This document shows, in pieces, positions 16,976 through 26,745 of a DNA stretch of 64,000 bases. The stretch is from the NCBI RefSeq assembly GCF_003693445.1, contig NZ_RFAR01000021.1:1-64000 (forward strand). Direction: 5' to 3'. The DNA is from Aquitalea palustris. Its GTDB lineage: Bacteria > Pseudomonadota > Gammaproteobacteria > Burkholderiales > Chromobacteriaceae. The position numbers and the translations under genes were made by a program. Numbering within the stretch: position 1 is the stretch's first letter; each line of letters begins with the position of its first letter. The notes under the pieces were generated by a model that worked only from the letters and a program-made list of their open reading frames with translations, had not been told where the DNA came from and ran no database searches.

Positions 16976-18592
16976 ATGAGCAAGCTTACCAAAAAATCCT
17001 TCCTGCAGGACCTTGCCCAGTTGGCCGCCGCCTACCGCAGCCAGCTGGAGTCCGAATGTGAAGGCTTCGACCCGGACCCGGCCGCCAGTCAGGCACGCCG
17101 GCTGCAGGCCATGGCCAGCTTCCGCTTTTTTGCCCTCACCTACTTTCCGCACTACACCCGGCGCGAGCCAGCGCGACTGCATGACTATCTGTTTACCCGC
17201 TTCCAGCAGATCATCGACAACCAGGCAGGCGACCACGACGCAGTGGCCGCACCGCGTGGCCATGCCAAGTCCACGCTGATTACCCAGATCGGCACGCTGT
17301 GGTGCGTCATCACCGGCCGCAAGCACTACCCCATCCTGGTAATGGACGCGCTGGACCAGGCATTGCCCATGCTGGAAGCGATCAAGGCCGAGCTGGAATT
17401 CAACCCGCGCCTGCTGCGCGATTTCCCCGAAGCCTGCGGCCAGGGCCGGGTGTGGCAGGTGGGTACCATCCTTACCCGCAACGACGCCAAGATCGAAGTG
17501 TTCGGCTCCGGCAAGCGCATTCGTGGCCGGCGGCATGGGCCGTGGCGGCCGGATCTGGTGATCGGTGACGATCTGGAAAACGACGACAATGTGCGCAGCC
17601 CGGAGCAGCGCGACAAGCTGCATGCCTGGCTCAACAAGAGCCTGCTGTCGCTGGGTGATGCCGACGACAGCCTGGACGTGTTCATCATCGGCACCATCCT
17701 GCATTACGACTCGGTGTTGGCGCGGCTGCTGGCCAACCCGCTGTGGCATGGGGCCAAGTTTCGCGCCGTGGAGCAATGGCCGGAACGCATGGACTTGTGG
17801 GACCACTGGACCGAGCTGCTGCTATCCCAGGGCGTGGACGCCGCCCTCGCCTACTACCAGGCACACCAGCCGGAGATGGATGCCGGGGTGCAGATCTGCT
17901 GGCCGGGCGGCACCAGCTTTTACCAGCTGATGGTGAAGCGCGCCCGCGATGGCAAGGCGGCATTCGACAGCGAACAGCAAAACGACCCACTATCCGGCGA
18001 CGATGCGCCGTTTGCCGAGTGCATTCATTTCTGGGTCAACCGGCTGGCCGACTGGCTGTTTTACGGAGCCTGCGACCCCTCGCTGGGCCGCGCCGGTGCC
18101 AGCCGTGACCCGTCTGCCATCCTGGTGGGCGGCTACAACCGCCACAGCGGCGTGCTGGATGTGGTGGAAGCCAGCATCCGCAAGCGCCTGCCGGACCGCA
18201 TCATTGAAGACGTCATCGCCTTCCAGCAGCAATACCGCTGCCTGCTGTGGCTAGTGGAGTCGGTGCAGTTTCAGGAATTCATGCGCACCGAGCTGGTAAA
18301 GCGCGCTGCCGCCCGTGGCATTCCGGTGCCGGCACGAGGTGTGACGCCGATTGCCGACAAGCTACTGCGCATTGAAACCCTGCAGCCACACATGGCCAAT
18401 GGCCTGATCCGCCTGCACCCTTCGCAGCACACCCTGATCGAACAGCTGCGCCACTTTCCCAAGGCCGACCACGACGACGGCCCGGACGCGCTGCAGATGC
18501 TGTGGGCTGCAGCGATTGGCGGTTGCGGAGCCATCGCCTATACCCCGGTCCACCGCGACCAGGCCGCTGCCTTTGGCGGTGGTGCCTGGTAG
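16976..18592 (+). CDS. Terminase large subunit
   Basis: 538 residues from ATG 16976. The ATPase has a terminase-type Walker A APRGHAKST (92-100) and Walker B LVIGDDLEND. The C-terminal nuclease has acidic residues in GACDPSLG, SVQFQEF and HDDGPDALQ. It packages phage DNA by the headful, cutting in flanking host DNA as in Mu. A plain GCGGAA replaces a strong ribosome binding site, perhaps because the inserted reverse gene removed the original leader. Confidence 0.95.
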   Translation: MSKLTKKSFLQDLAQLAAAYRSQLESECEGFDPDPAASQARRLQAMASFRFFALTYFPHYTRREPARLHDYLFTRFQQIIDNQAGDHDAVAAPRGHAKSTLITQIGTLWCVITGRKHYPILVMDALDQALPMLEAIKAELEFNPRLLRDFPEACGQGRVWQVGTILTRNDAKIEVFGSGKRIRGRRHGPWRPDLVIGDDLENDDNVRSPEQRDKLHAWLNKSLLSLGDADDSLDVFIIGTILHYDSVLARLLANPLWHGAKFRAVEQWPERMDLWDHWTELLLSQGVDAALAYYQAHQPEMDAGVQICWPGGTSFYQLMVKRARDGKAAFDSEQQNDPLSGDDAPFAECIHFWVNRLADWLFYGACDPSLGRAGASRDPSAILVGGYNRHSGVLDVVEASIRKRLPDRIIEDVIAFQQQYRCLLWLVESVQFQEFMRTELVKRAAARGIPVPARGVTPIADKLLRIETLQPHMANGLIRLHPSQHTLIEQLRHFPKADHDDGPDALQMLWAAAIGGCGAIAYTPVHRDQAAAFGGGAW

Positions 18593-18600
18593 GAGCCGCC

Positions 18601-20184
18601 ATGACAAGACTACTAGACCAATACGGCCAGCCCATTCAACGCAAGGTACTGGGCGAGGCACAAACCGCCCGCATCGGCTGGGTGACACGGGCATTTGCCG
18701 AGCACCCCTCACGCGGCCTGACCCCGGCGCGGCTGCATCGCGTACTGGAAGAAGCCGAACAGGGCGTGCTCAGCGCCCAGGCCGATCTGTTTACCGATAT
18801 GGAAGAAAAAGACGGCCACATCTTTGCCGAGATGAGCAAGCGCAAGCGCGTGCTGCTGACGCTGGATTGGTCTGTCGAAGCGCCGCCACAGGCCAGTGCC
18901 GCCGAGAAGACGCTGGCCGGCCGCCTGCAGGAGTGGCTGGAAAACATGCCAGAGCTGGACGATGTGCTGCTGGACTGTCTGGACGGCATCGGCCACGGCT
19001 TTGCCGCGCTGGAAATTCAGTGGCAGCAATTGGGGCGGGAGTGGCTGCCGGAGCGGCTGAGCCATCGGCCACAGCGCTGGTTCCAGACCCTGCCGACCGA
19101 TGGCAATGCGCTGCGCCTGCGCGATGGCACCATGGAAGGTGCGGAACTATGGCCCTTCGGCTGGGTGCTGCACCAGCACCGCGCCAAGTCTGGCTATCTC
19201 ACCCGCGCCGGACTGCATCGCATCCTGTGCTGGCCTTATCTGTTCAAGAACTACGCGGTGCGCGATCTGGCCGAGTTTCTGGAAATCTATGGCCTGCCGC
19301 TGCGGGTGGGCAAATACCCCAGCGGGGCCACCGATGCCGAAAAAGCCACGCTGCTGCAGGCGGTGGCCGGCATTGGCCACAACGCCGCCGGCATCATCCC
19401 GGAAGGCATGCTGATCGAGTTCCAGGAAGCGGCCAAGGGCAGCCATGACCCCTTCCAGGCGATGATGGACTGGTGTGAGCGTACCCAGAGCAAAGCCATT
19501 CTGGGCGGCACGCTCACCAGCCAGGCCGATGGCAAAACCAGCACCAATGCGCTGGGCCAGATCCACAACGAAGTGCGCCACGACCTCACCGTCAGCGATG
19601 CGCGCCAGCTGGAAGGCACGCTCACCCGCGATCTGCTCTACCCGCTGGCCGTACTCAACGCCGGCCAGATCGACCCGCGCCGCCTGCCGCGCCTGGTATT
19701 CGACACCCGCGCCGTGGAAGACATGGCCAGCTATGCCGACAGCCTGCCCAAGCTGGTGGGACTGGGCCTGAAAGTGCCGGTCAGCTGGGTGCGCGACAAA
19801 CTGGCCATCCCGGCCCCTGCCGAGGATGAAGAAGTGCTCAGCACCCCACGGCCAGAGCTGGCCTTGCCACCGGCACTGCGGCCACAGCCCAAGGCCGACA
19901 AGGCCGCGCTGCATTACCGTGCGGTGCTGCGCAATAGTGAGGGCGAACTGGTCTACCCGGACCAGCAGGCCATCGACGACATCAGCTTGCCGCAGCTGGA
20001 CAGCGCCGTGCAGCAGCTGCTGGCCCCGTTGATTTCCCGCATCCAGTCCGGTGAGCACCCGGACAGCGTGCTGGCCAGCCTGGCCACGGCCTGGCCGGAG
20101 CTGGACGACAGCCAGCTGCAACAGCTGCTGGCCCAGGCCATCTTTGTGGCCGATGTGTGGGGCCGCCTGCATGGCGACAGCTGA
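18601..20184 (+). CDS. Portal protein (DUF935, Mu gp29-like)
   Basis: 527 residues from ATG 18601 (TAGGAGCCGCC upstream). Family features include VLLTLDWSVEAPP, LDGIGHGFAALEIQW, LPLRVGKYPSGAT and TNALGQIHNEVRHDL. The protein forms the dodecameric channel at the capsid vertex through which DNA enters. It overlaps the next gene by 14 bp. Confidence 0.9.
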   Translation: MTRLLDQYGQPIQRKVLGEAQTARIGWVTRAFAEHPSRGLTPARLHRVLEEAEQGVLSAQADLFTDMEEKDGHIFAEMSKRKRVLLTLDWSVEAPPQASAAEKTLAGRLQEWLENMPELDDVLLDCLDGIGHGFAALEIQWQQLGREWLPERLSHRPQRWFQTLPTDGNALRLRDGTMEGAELWPFGWVLHQHRAKSGYLTRAGLHRILCWPYLFKNYAVRDLAEFLEIYGLPLRVGKYPSGATDAEKATLLQAVAGIGHNAAGIIPEGMLIEFQEAAKGSHDPFQAMMDWCERTQSKAILGGTLTSQADGKTSTNALGQIHNEVRHDLTVSDARQLEGTLTRDLLYPLAVLNAGQIDPRRLPRLVFDTRAVEDMASYADSLPKLVGLGLKVPVSWVRDKLAIPAPAEDEEVLSTPRPELALPPALRPQPKADKAALHYRAVLRNSEGELVYPDQQAIDDISLPQLDSAVQQLLAPLISRIQSGEHPDSVLASLATAWPELDDSQLQQLLAQAIFVADVWGRLHGDS

Positions 20185-21445
20185 CTTAGGCTTTGCCATC
20201 GACCTGCCTCCCGAGCAGGCCATCCGCTATTTCGAAGCCAAGGGCTACACCATCGGTTTTAACTGGCAGGAGGTGTGGGGCGAAGCCCACGCCCGCGCCT
20301 TTACCGTGGCCGGTGTTACCAAGCTCGACATCCTGGCCGACATCAAGCAGGCACTGGGCGAGGCGTTAAGCAAGGGCGAAACCCTGGCTGACTTCCAGCA
20401 CCGCCTGCAGCCCTTGCTGGAGGCCAAAGGCTGGTGGGGCAAGGGCCGCATCGTCGACCAGGACAGCGGCGAGATCATCGGCAAGCGGCTGAACCCGCGC
20501 CGGCTGGATACCATCTTCCGCACCAATCTGCAGTCGGCCTATATGGCTGGGCGCTACCAGGCACAGCTGGACAATGCCGAGGCGCGGCCATGGTGGGAAT
20601 ACGTAGCGGTAATGGACAACCGCACCCGCCCCATGCACCGCCAGCTGCATGGCCGTGTATTCCGTTTTGACGACCCGTTCTGGCGCAGCTTCTACCCACC
20701 CAATGGCTGGCGTTGCCGCTGCCGGGTCCGCACCCGCAGCAGTGCCGACCTGAGCCGCCTGGGCCTGCAGGCCGATGACAGCAGCGGCCAGCTCGACACC
20801 GTAGACCAGCCCATCGACCGCCAGGGCAACACCCGCCCAGCCCCAGCCTGGACCAACCCGTGCACCGGCCAGCGCTTCATGGCCGATGCCGGTTTTGGCT
20901 GGAACCCCGGCCGCGCAGCCTGGCAAGCGGAGCTGGACAATTACCCTGCCGATATCGCCCGCCACTATGTGCAAGGCAGCCTCAGCGGGCCGGACTTCGC
21001 CCGCAGCTATACCCGGCTGGAACAAGCCGTCAGTCAGCAGCTAAACGATGGGCAGGACAGCACGGCATTACGCCGGGCAATGGGCAGCGGCCAACGCTGG
21101 CCGGTGGGCGTGCTGCAGCCGGCCGACATGGCCAGGCTGGGCACAGACAGCCAGACGGTATGGCTATCCGACGACACGCTGATCAAACAGCTGGCCCACC
21201 GTCAGGGACAAGCGGTGGCACTGGAAGATTACTGGCGGGTGCAACAGGTGCTGGAGCAGCCGGAGCTGGTGCTAGCCGAAAAGGATCTGCATTTGAAGTT
21301 TGTACGACAACACGGCCGCTGGTGGGCTGCGGTGGTCAAGGTAACAAGGGACGGCAAGGAAAACTGGCTGCAAACCTTCCACCCGATGAACGACCGGGAA
21401 GTGGCCCGGCTCAGGCGCAGCAGCAAACTGGTATGGGAGAAGTAA
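20171..21445 (+). CDS. Minor head / head morphogenesis protein (Mu gpF-like)
   Basis: 424 residues from ATG 20171. The Phage_Mu_F / SPP1 gp7 core is visible: LDTIFRTNLQSAYMAGRYQ, YVAVMDNRTRPMHRQLHGR and FYPPNGWRCRCRVR. It is followed by a C-terminal extension (LEDYWRVQQVLEQPELVLAE ... TFHPMNDREVARLRRSSKL) that resembles phage-associated nuclease/barnase-like add-ons. The core assembles with the portal into the procapsid. Confidence 0.85.
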   Translation: MATADLGFAIDLPPEQAIRYFEAKGYTIGFNWQEVWGEAHARAFTVAGVTKLDILADIKQALGEALSKGETLADFQHRLQPLLEAKGWWGKGRIVDQDSGEIIGKRLNPRRLDTIFRTNLQSAYMAGRYQAQLDNAEARPWWEYVAVMDNRTRPMHRQLHGRVFRFDDPFWRSFYPPNGWRCRCRVRTRSSADLSRLGLQADDSSGQLDTVDQPIDRQGNTRPAPAWTNPCTGQRFMADAGFGWNPGRAAWQAELDNYPADIARHYVQGSLSGPDFARSYTRLEQAVSQQLNDGQDSTALRRAMGSGQRWPVGVLQPADMARLGTDSQTVWLSDDTLIKQLAHRQGQAVALEDYWRVQQVLEQPELVLAEKDLHLKFVRQHGRWWAAVVKVTRDGKENWLQTFHPMNDREVARLRRSSKLVWEK

Positions 21446-21543
21446 GCCCGGGAGGGACTCCCTGTCCCCTCACGCGATCCGTCTTGCAACGTCCTACGGC
21501 CGGGAGATTCACCGTGTTTCCGGGCTTGCCAGGATTATAAGCC

Positions 21544-22107
21544 ATGATCACCATCAAAGTAGACCATCAGGCGATTACTGCCGCCCTGGACAGCTTGCAG
21601 CAGGCGGCAGTCAACACCACCCCCTTGATGCGCAATATCGCCGCCATCATGGCCGATGCCGTGGAAGAAAACTTTGCCCAGGAAGGCCGTCCGGCCTGGC
21701 TGGGGCTAAAGCCTTCATCCTGGCTGGCCCGCGCCGGGGCGCTGACCAAGCGCGGCCAGGTATCGGCCGCCCGGTTTGAGCGCAAGGTACGCGGCGGGAA
21801 AATACTGCAGGACAGCGGCCGCCTGGCCAGCAGCATTACCCAGGCCAGCGACGCCAGCAGCGCCCAGGTCGGCAGCAATCTGAAATATGCCGCCATCCAC
21901 CAATTCGGCGGCCAGACCAGCCCCCACACCATCCGCCCGCGTAACAAGAAAGCCCTGGCCTGGGCCACCGGCCGCCACCCGGTTAAACAGGTCAATCACC
22001 CCGGCAGCAATATCCCGGCCCGGCCCTTCCTGCAGCTAACGGCCTGGGATGAGGGGGAGATAGAACGGGCGGTGGAGGACTACCTGCGCGGGGAGGTAGA
22101 GGACTGA
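21544..22107 (+). CDS. Virion morphogenesis protein (Mu gpG-like)
   Basis: 187 residues. The pattern LMRNIAAIMADAVEENF, LQDSGRLASSIT and YAAIHQFGG...TIRPRNKKAL with terminal IPARPFLQL is typical of the phage virion morphogenesis/tail completion family. It follows gpF after a 98-bp gap and is the last gene before the ParA-HEPN cargo. Confidence 0.85.
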   Translation: MITIKVDHQAITAALDSLQQAAVNTTPLMRNIAAIMADAVEENFAQEGRPAWLGLKPSSWLARAGALTKRGQVSAARFERKVRGGKILQDSGRLASSITQASDASSAQVGSNLKYAAIHQFGGQTSPHTIRPRNKKALAWATGRHPVKQVNHPGSNIPARPFLQLTAWDEGEIERAVEDYLRGEVED

Positions 22108-22341
22108 AGATGACAAGGCAGAGGCTACTAGGCGATTCCAACTCTCAGAATCCACCACCATAAGGGCTGATCGAGTTCTGATAAATCTAACGGGTACCTA
22201 AACACCATTAGCAAGATGAACTATGCAGTTCAATCTGTGCATAGGTCACAGGGAACGTCCAAAGTGCAATTCACATTTGCCGCGCAACATATACAATTTA
22301 TGACATAATACTTTATCAAAATATTCAATAAAGATATTGAC

Positions 22342-23382
22342 ATGGCACATGTAATTTGTTTTTTCAATCACAAAGGTGGTGTCAGCAAGACCACAACCGC
22401 ATTCAACTTAGGCTGGATGCTTGCACGGATGGGCAAGAAAGTTCTTTTAGCCGACTTTGATCCGCAATGCAACCTGACAGGCATGTCAATGGGCTACGAA
22501 GGTATAGATGATCTTGAGAGCACATATGAATGCAATCCACCCAATAACATAAGAGATGCATTGGCACCTGCATTTGAATCAAAACCTCAAATGATTCAAG
22601 GGGCTGAGTGTGTTCAATTGAAAGGCAATGACAATCTTTTCCTTTTGCGCGGTCATATTGGACTTGCAGAATACGAAACAACTCTAGGCATTGCTCAAGA
22701 ATTAAGTGGCTCAGTATTAGCATTACGTAACTTACCCGGCTCCCTACGCTACCTACTGGACAAAACTGCTGAAAAATATGAGGCCGAATACGTACTGGTG
22801 GACATGAGTCCTAGCCTTGGTCCTATCAATCAGAACTTATTAATGACATCGGACTACTTTTTAGTACCGTTGCATCCTGATTATTTCTCTTCGATGGCCC
22901 TTAGCTCACTTTCCAAATCCCTGCCCAGATGGGCAGCTTGGGCATCAACTGCCAGCCAAGTTGACGCATTAAAAAATGCGGATTATCCATTTCCGGAGCC
23001 AAAAACAAAATTCATTGGGGCAATTATCCAAAAATACAGACCCAGAAATGGCAATGCTAGTGCAGCTTTTCAACATTGGATAGATCGACTTACCAATGGA
23101 CTAGAACATGAACTCATCCCCAGCTTAGTTCACTCAGGCTTGGTTAATATTTCAGACTTCACAACGAAAATTGGATCAAGTGCTTGGAATCCAATTCTTG
23201 AAGTTGCTGATTTCAATGGACTCATTGCCAAGTCTCAAGAGCACCAAGTACCTGTTTATGAACTAACAGCTGAAATGCTTGCACAGCAAGGTGCCGTACT
23301 AGAGCAATCAGAAGCGAACATGGCTCGATTTAACCACGCATTCTCAGAATGCGCAGATAAAATCATCCGTCTTACCGCATGA
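22342..23382 (+). CDS. ParA-type deviant Walker ATPase in prophage cargo
   Basis: 346 residues. The deviant Walker A HKGGVSKTT (10-18, K11 and K16) and the following DFDPQCNLTG and DMSPSLG identify a ParA/Soj-family ATPase. These normally move DNA or protein cargo over the nucleoid. No parB or parS is visible. The next gene overlaps by four bases (ATGA) and encodes a HEPN-like protein, so the two are co-translated. Both are AT-rich and lie between head genes G and I, where the phage backbone has nothing. The DNA-partition role is therefore doubtful; a sensor/effector defence pair is a possible alternative. Confidence 0.85.
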   Translation: MAHVICFFNHKGGVSKTTTAFNLGWMLARMGKKVLLADFDPQCNLTGMSMGYEGIDDLESTYECNPPNNIRDALAPAFESKPQMIQGAECVQLKGNDNLFLLRGHIGLAEYETTLGIAQELSGSVLALRNLPGSLRYLLDKTAEKYEAEYVLVDMSPSLGPINQNLLMTSDYFLVPLHPDYFSSMALSSLSKSLPRWAAWASTASQVDALKNADYPFPEPKTKFIGAIIQKYRPRNGNASAAFQHWIDRLTNGLEHELIPSLVHSGLVNISDFTTKIGSSAWNPILEVADFNGLIAKSQEHQVPVYELTAEMLAQQGAVLEQSEANMARFNHAFSECADKIIRLTA

Positions 23383-24008
23383 AGCCCATCGATCATTTTA
23401 ATATGGTATGGAATCGGTGTGATCTACTATCTGTACTGCATCAATTTGTCTCATCAAAATTGACAGCAGCAGTAGATCCAGATGAAATTCTACGCGCCGA
23501 GTGGGTAGCAAGAGTCAGTGCTTTAGATTTGTACATCCACGAGAAAATTGCGCAAGGAATGCTAGATATTTTCTCAGGAATTAAGCCTGAAACAGCAGCA
23601 TACTCCAAATTCCAGCTTCCAAATCATGTGATAAGTAAAATCCGAACTGCCGCCTCACCACAAGTATGCTGCACCGCATTTGATCTGGAAATTCGAGAAA
23701 AACTCAGCACCCTTACATTTCAAGATCCAGATAAAATTGCTGATGGCGTCAGATTAATATCGAACATTGAGCTTTGGAATTCAGTAGCCATACATCTCGG
23801 GGCTACACAAGCAAACAAATCAGAAAAGGCAAAAGAGATAAAGAGAAGTTTATCCATCATTGTTTCTCGAAGAAACAAAATCGCTCACGAAGGTGATTTA
23901 CAGCCTAACTTCCCGAGAGAACCGTGGCCAATTTCTTCAACAGATATAGACTATGTAAATAGAACCATTTTGAATATAGTTCAATCAATCGAGTCTGTAA
24001 CTACCTAG
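23379..24008 (+). CDS. HEPN-domain protein, putative RNase partner of ParA
   Basis: 209 residues, mostly helical. The segment SIIVSRRNKIAHEGD carries the Rx4xH motif of HEPN ribonucleases (R165, H170), resembling MAE_28990/RiboL-PSP-type HEPN proteins. Many HEPN proteins are metal-independent RNases in toxin-antitoxin or abortive-infection systems. It is translationally coupled to the ParA-type gene and ends six bases before the late-promoter-like motif. The nuclease activity is inferred from the motif only. Confidence 0.7.
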   Translation: MKPIDHFNMVWNRCDLLSVLHQFVSSKLTAAVDPDEILRAEWVARVSALDLYIHEKIAQGMLDIFSGIKPETAAYSKFQLPNHVISKIRTAASPQVCCTAFDLEIREKLSTLTFQDPDKIADGVRLISNIELWNSVAIHLGATQANKSEKAKEIKRSLSIIVSRRNKIAHEGDLQPNFPREPWPISSTDIDYVNRTILNIVQSIESVTT

Positions 24009-24013
24009 ACCAA

Positions 24014-24070
24014 CCCACTGAACCCCTTCACACAGTCCTACCCCCACCCTGCCCCGCACACTGCGGGGCA
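24014..24070 (+). promoter_or_regulatory. Late-promoter-like motif, copy 2, with start-codon hairpin
   Basis: CCCACTGAACCCCTTCAC at 24014-24031 matches copies 1 and 3. A hairpin TGCCCCGCA-CAC-TGCGGGGCA (24050-24070) ends on the A of the gene I start codon and includes the only GGGG that could serve as ribosome binding site. The position corresponds to Mu PI. Confidence 0.6.
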
Positions 24071-25137
24071 TGGCACATCTTGCACCCCGCATCGCCGCAC
24101 TGACGGTTGACCTTACCCCCGGACAGACAGCCCTCAAGCTGCTGCCGGCGGGGACCTTCCGTGCCCGCGATGGTCGCCCCACCGAATGCCCTTACTGGCG
24201 GATGGATGCCGCGCTGGCTGCGGCACTGGTGATTGCAGCGGCCCAGCGGCAGACGCGCTTTGTCATTGATTACGAGCACCAGACGCTTTACAGCCAGGCC
24301 AATGGCCAACCTGCGCCGGCTGCCGGCTGGTTCGGCACGCTGGAATGGCGCGAGGACGGCTTGTACGCCACCGATGTGCAATGGACGGCCCGCGCCGCCG
24401 CCATGATAGACACGCTGGAATACCGCTATCTGTCGCCGGTATTCGCTTACGACAAGGCGGGCAATGTCATCGCCCTGCTTCATGTCGCCCTCACCAACAA
24501 CCCCGCGCTGGACGAACTGCCGGAGCTGCAACTGGCGGCCCTATCACGTCTGGCCGGCTCGCTTTTCCCCACTCCCGCTACGGAGACCTCCATGGATATC
24601 ACCGAACTGCTGGCGCAGCTGCGCTGGCTGCTAAGCCTGCCGGCCGAGGCCGACCAGGCAGCGGCGCAGGCGGCCTTGTCGGCGCTGATTGGCCAATTGT
24701 CAGACGGCAAAGGCCAGGCTGCCGCCAGCGTGGACCTGCGCCAGTTGCTGGCCAGCCAGCAGACGCAGCTTGCCGCGCTCAGCGCCAATCAGGCTGATCC
24801 GGCGCGCTTTGTGCCGATTGACACCATGCGCGCCCTGCAACAGCAGGTGGCCACGCTCAGCGCCCAGCTGCAAAGCGGCACGCAAGAGCAGCTGATTAGT
24901 GCTGCGCTGGCCGATGGCCGGCTGTTGCCGGCGCAGGAAGCCTGGGCGCGTGAGCTGGCTGGCAGCAATCTGGCTGCGCTCACCAGCTACCTGGCCACCG
25001 CGCCACGCATTGCCGCGCTGTCCGGCACCCAGACCGGCGGCCAGCCGCCAGCTGTCACCACGCCCACCACTCCGGATGCCGACACGCTGGCCATTTGCCA
25101 GCAGTTCGGCCTTGATCCGGCCGCACTGAAGGACTAA
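24070..25137 (+). CDS. Phage head protease/scaffold (Mu gpI-like)
   Basis: 355 residues. The N-terminal half (FVIDYEHQTLYSQ, AGWFGTLEWREDGLYA, LEYRYLSPVFAY) is the Mu I-type protease. The C-terminal half is alanine/glutamine-rich and helical, as expected for the scaffold. An internal ATG (24592, TSMDITELLAQL) preceded by GGAGACCTCC could start a scaffold-only product, like Mu gpZ. It is first in the head operon after the second cargo. Confidence 0.9.
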   Translation: MAHLAPRIAALTVDLTPGQTALKLLPAGTFRARDGRPTECPYWRMDAALAAALVIAAAQRQTRFVIDYEHQTLYSQANGQPAPAAGWFGTLEWREDGLYATDVQWTARAAAMIDTLEYRYLSPVFAYDKAGNVIALLHVALTNNPALDELPELQLAALSRLAGSLFPTPATETSMDITELLAQLRWLLSLPAEADQAAAQAALSALIGQLSDGKGQAAASVDLRQLLASQQTQLAALSANQADPARFVPIDTMRALQQQVATLSAQLQSGTQEQLISAALADGRLLPAQEAWARELAGSNLAALTSYLATAPRIAALSGTQTGGQPPAVTTPTTPDADTLAICQQFGLDPAALKD

Positions 25138-25141
25138 GCCC

Positions 25142-25546
25142 ATGGCCCAGACCAGCAAGGACCGCAACACCCCGATGATGGATGGCAAGTTGCTACGGCT
25201 GCCAATGGCAGCGGGCGTCACCATCCCGGCCGGCACCATCGTCATGGTTTCCAACGGTGATGGCATGGCCTATGGCGTGGCCAACTCCAGCATGGTGGCG
25301 GTAGGCCGGGCGGAGGAAAGCAAGCAAAACAGCGGCGCTGCCGGCAGCGAGTTTGTGTTGGTGCGCCGTGGCAAGGCTTTCAAGTGGGACAACAGCCCTA
25401 ACGACCCCATCACCGCCACCGCCCTGTGCCGCCCCTGCTATGTGCAGGACAACCAGACGGTGCGCCTGGGGAGTTTGAACGGCCAGTTGCCGCTGGCCGG
25501 CACCATCATCCAGATCGACCCGGACGGCGTCTGGGTACAGATGTAA
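25142..25546 (+). CDS. Probable head decoration protein
   Basis: 134 residues of beta-rich sequence (LLRLPMAAGVTIPAGTIVMVS ... VAVGRAEESKQN). It lies between the protease and the major capsid gene, where Mu-like phages encode a small capsid-associated (DUF2190-like) protein. The family assignment is by position and composition. Confidence 0.7.
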   Translation: MAQTSKDRNTPMMDGKLLRLPMAAGVTIPAGTIVMVSNGDGMAYGVANSSMVAVGRAEESKQNSGAAGSEFVLVRRGKAFKWDNSPNDPITATALCRPCYVQDNQTVRLGSLNGQLPLAGTIIQIDPDGVWVQM

Positions 25547-25556
25547 GGAGCACTTC

Positions 25557-26465
25557 ATGCTGATCAATGCCAACAACCTCAAGACTATCTTTCTCAACCT
25601 GAAGACCATCTTCAACAACGCTTTTGACGCTGCCCCCAGCCAGTGGCAGGAGGTGGCCATGCTGGTGCCGTCCAGCGCCCGCCAGAACGATTACGCCTGG
25701 CTCAGCCGTTTTCCGCGCATGAAAAAGTGGATCGGTGACAAGGCGGTGAAGGCGCTGGAAGCGTCCAAATACACCATCGTCAACGACGACTGGGAAGCCA
25801 CAGTCGAGGTGGACCGTAACGACATCGAGGACGACCAGCTGGGCATCTACAAGCCGCAGGCCGAGATGGCCGGTTTCTCCGCCAAGCAACTGCCGGATGA
25901 AATCGTGTTCGAGCTGGCGAACCTGGGCTTTAGCAGCCGCTGCTACGACGGTCAGTATTTCTTTGACCGTGACCACCCCGTCAATGGCAAGTCGGTATCC
26001 AACCGTGGCAGTGCCCGGCTGTCAGCCGCCAGTGTGGTGGCTGCCCGTAACAGCTACGGTGCCGCCCGCACCGCCATGCGCAAATTCCGTGACGAGGAAG
26101 GCCGCCCCCTCAACATCACCCCCAATGTGCTGCTGGTGGGCCCGGCGCTGGAGGACGAAGCCAACGCGCTGATGACGGTGGAGCGGCTGGAGGATGGCAA
26201 GGCCAACCCGTACAAGGGCACGGCAAAAGTCGTGGTCGCACCGTGGCTGAATTCCGACACCGCCTGGTTCCTGCTGGATACCAGCAAGCCGGTGAAGCCC
26301 TTTGTCTACCAGGAGCGCAAGAAGCCGGAGTTCGTGCAGCAAACCGACCCGCAGGCCGACGACGTGTTCATGCGCAAGCGTTACAAGTTCGGGGCGGAGG
26401 CACGTGCGGCCGGGGGTTATGGCTTTTGGCAGTTGGCCTATGGCTCTGATGGCACTGCTGCATAA
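25557..26465 (+). CDS. Major capsid protein (Mu gpT-like)
   Basis: 302 residues with a strong GTAAGGAGCACTTC ribosome binding site. The start (MLINANNLKTIFLNLKTIFN), FPRMKKWIGDKAVKALEASK and DDWEATVEVDRNDIEDDQLG are characteristic of Mu gpT, the HK97-fold shell protein. It is complete. Confidence 0.95.
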   Translation: MLINANNLKTIFLNLKTIFNNAFDAAPSQWQEVAMLVPSSARQNDYAWLSRFPRMKKWIGDKAVKALEASKYTIVNDDWEATVEVDRNDIEDDQLGIYKPQAEMAGFSAKQLPDEIVFELANLGFSSRCYDGQYFFDRDHPVNGKSVSNRGSARLSAASVVAARNSYGAARTAMRKFRDEEGRPLNITPNVLLVGPALEDEANALMTVERLEDGKANPYKGTAKVVVAPWLNSDTAWFLLDTSKPVKPFVYQERKKPEFVQQTDPQADDVFMRKRYKFGAEARAAGGYGFWQLAYGSDGTAA

Positions 26466-26478
26466 GGAGGAGCACAAC

Positions 26479-26745
26479 ATGATCCGCATCACCGCATTGG
26501 CCGACGGTTTCCGCCGTGCCGGCATGGCACACAGCGCCACCCCCACCGAACACCCGGACGACACCTTCTCCCAGGAACAGCTGCAGGAGCTGCAGGCCGA
26601 ACGGCTGCTGCTGGTGGAAGTGCTGCCCAACCCGGTAGCAGCGCCAACCGGCGAGGACGAGCAGGTGAAGGAAGAAACCGACCCGCCTGCCGACACCGCC
26701 AAGCCACCGGCCAAGACCAGCAGCAAAACCAAGGGGGCCGCCTGA
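26479..26745 (+). CDS. Small head/tail-joining region protein
   Basis: 88 residues from ATG 26479 (AAGGAGGAGCACAAC upstream). An N-terminal MIRITALADGFRRAGMAH segment is followed by an acidic, lysine/alanine-rich tail. It resembles the short HI1506-type proteins between T and gp36 in Mu-like phages. Role unknown. Confidence 0.7.
   Translation: MIRITALADGFRRAGMAHSATPTEHPDDTFSQEQLQELQAERLLLVEVLPNPVAAPTGEDEQVKEETDPPADTAKPPAKTSSKTKGAA

Noticed and set aside
19147-20223. 358-residue minus-strand frame
   Set aside because: Antisense of the portal gene.
22342-23382. Plasmid-like partition locus
   Set aside because: No parB gene or parS-like repeats nearby; the partner is HEPN-like, and the genes sit inside a phage head operon.
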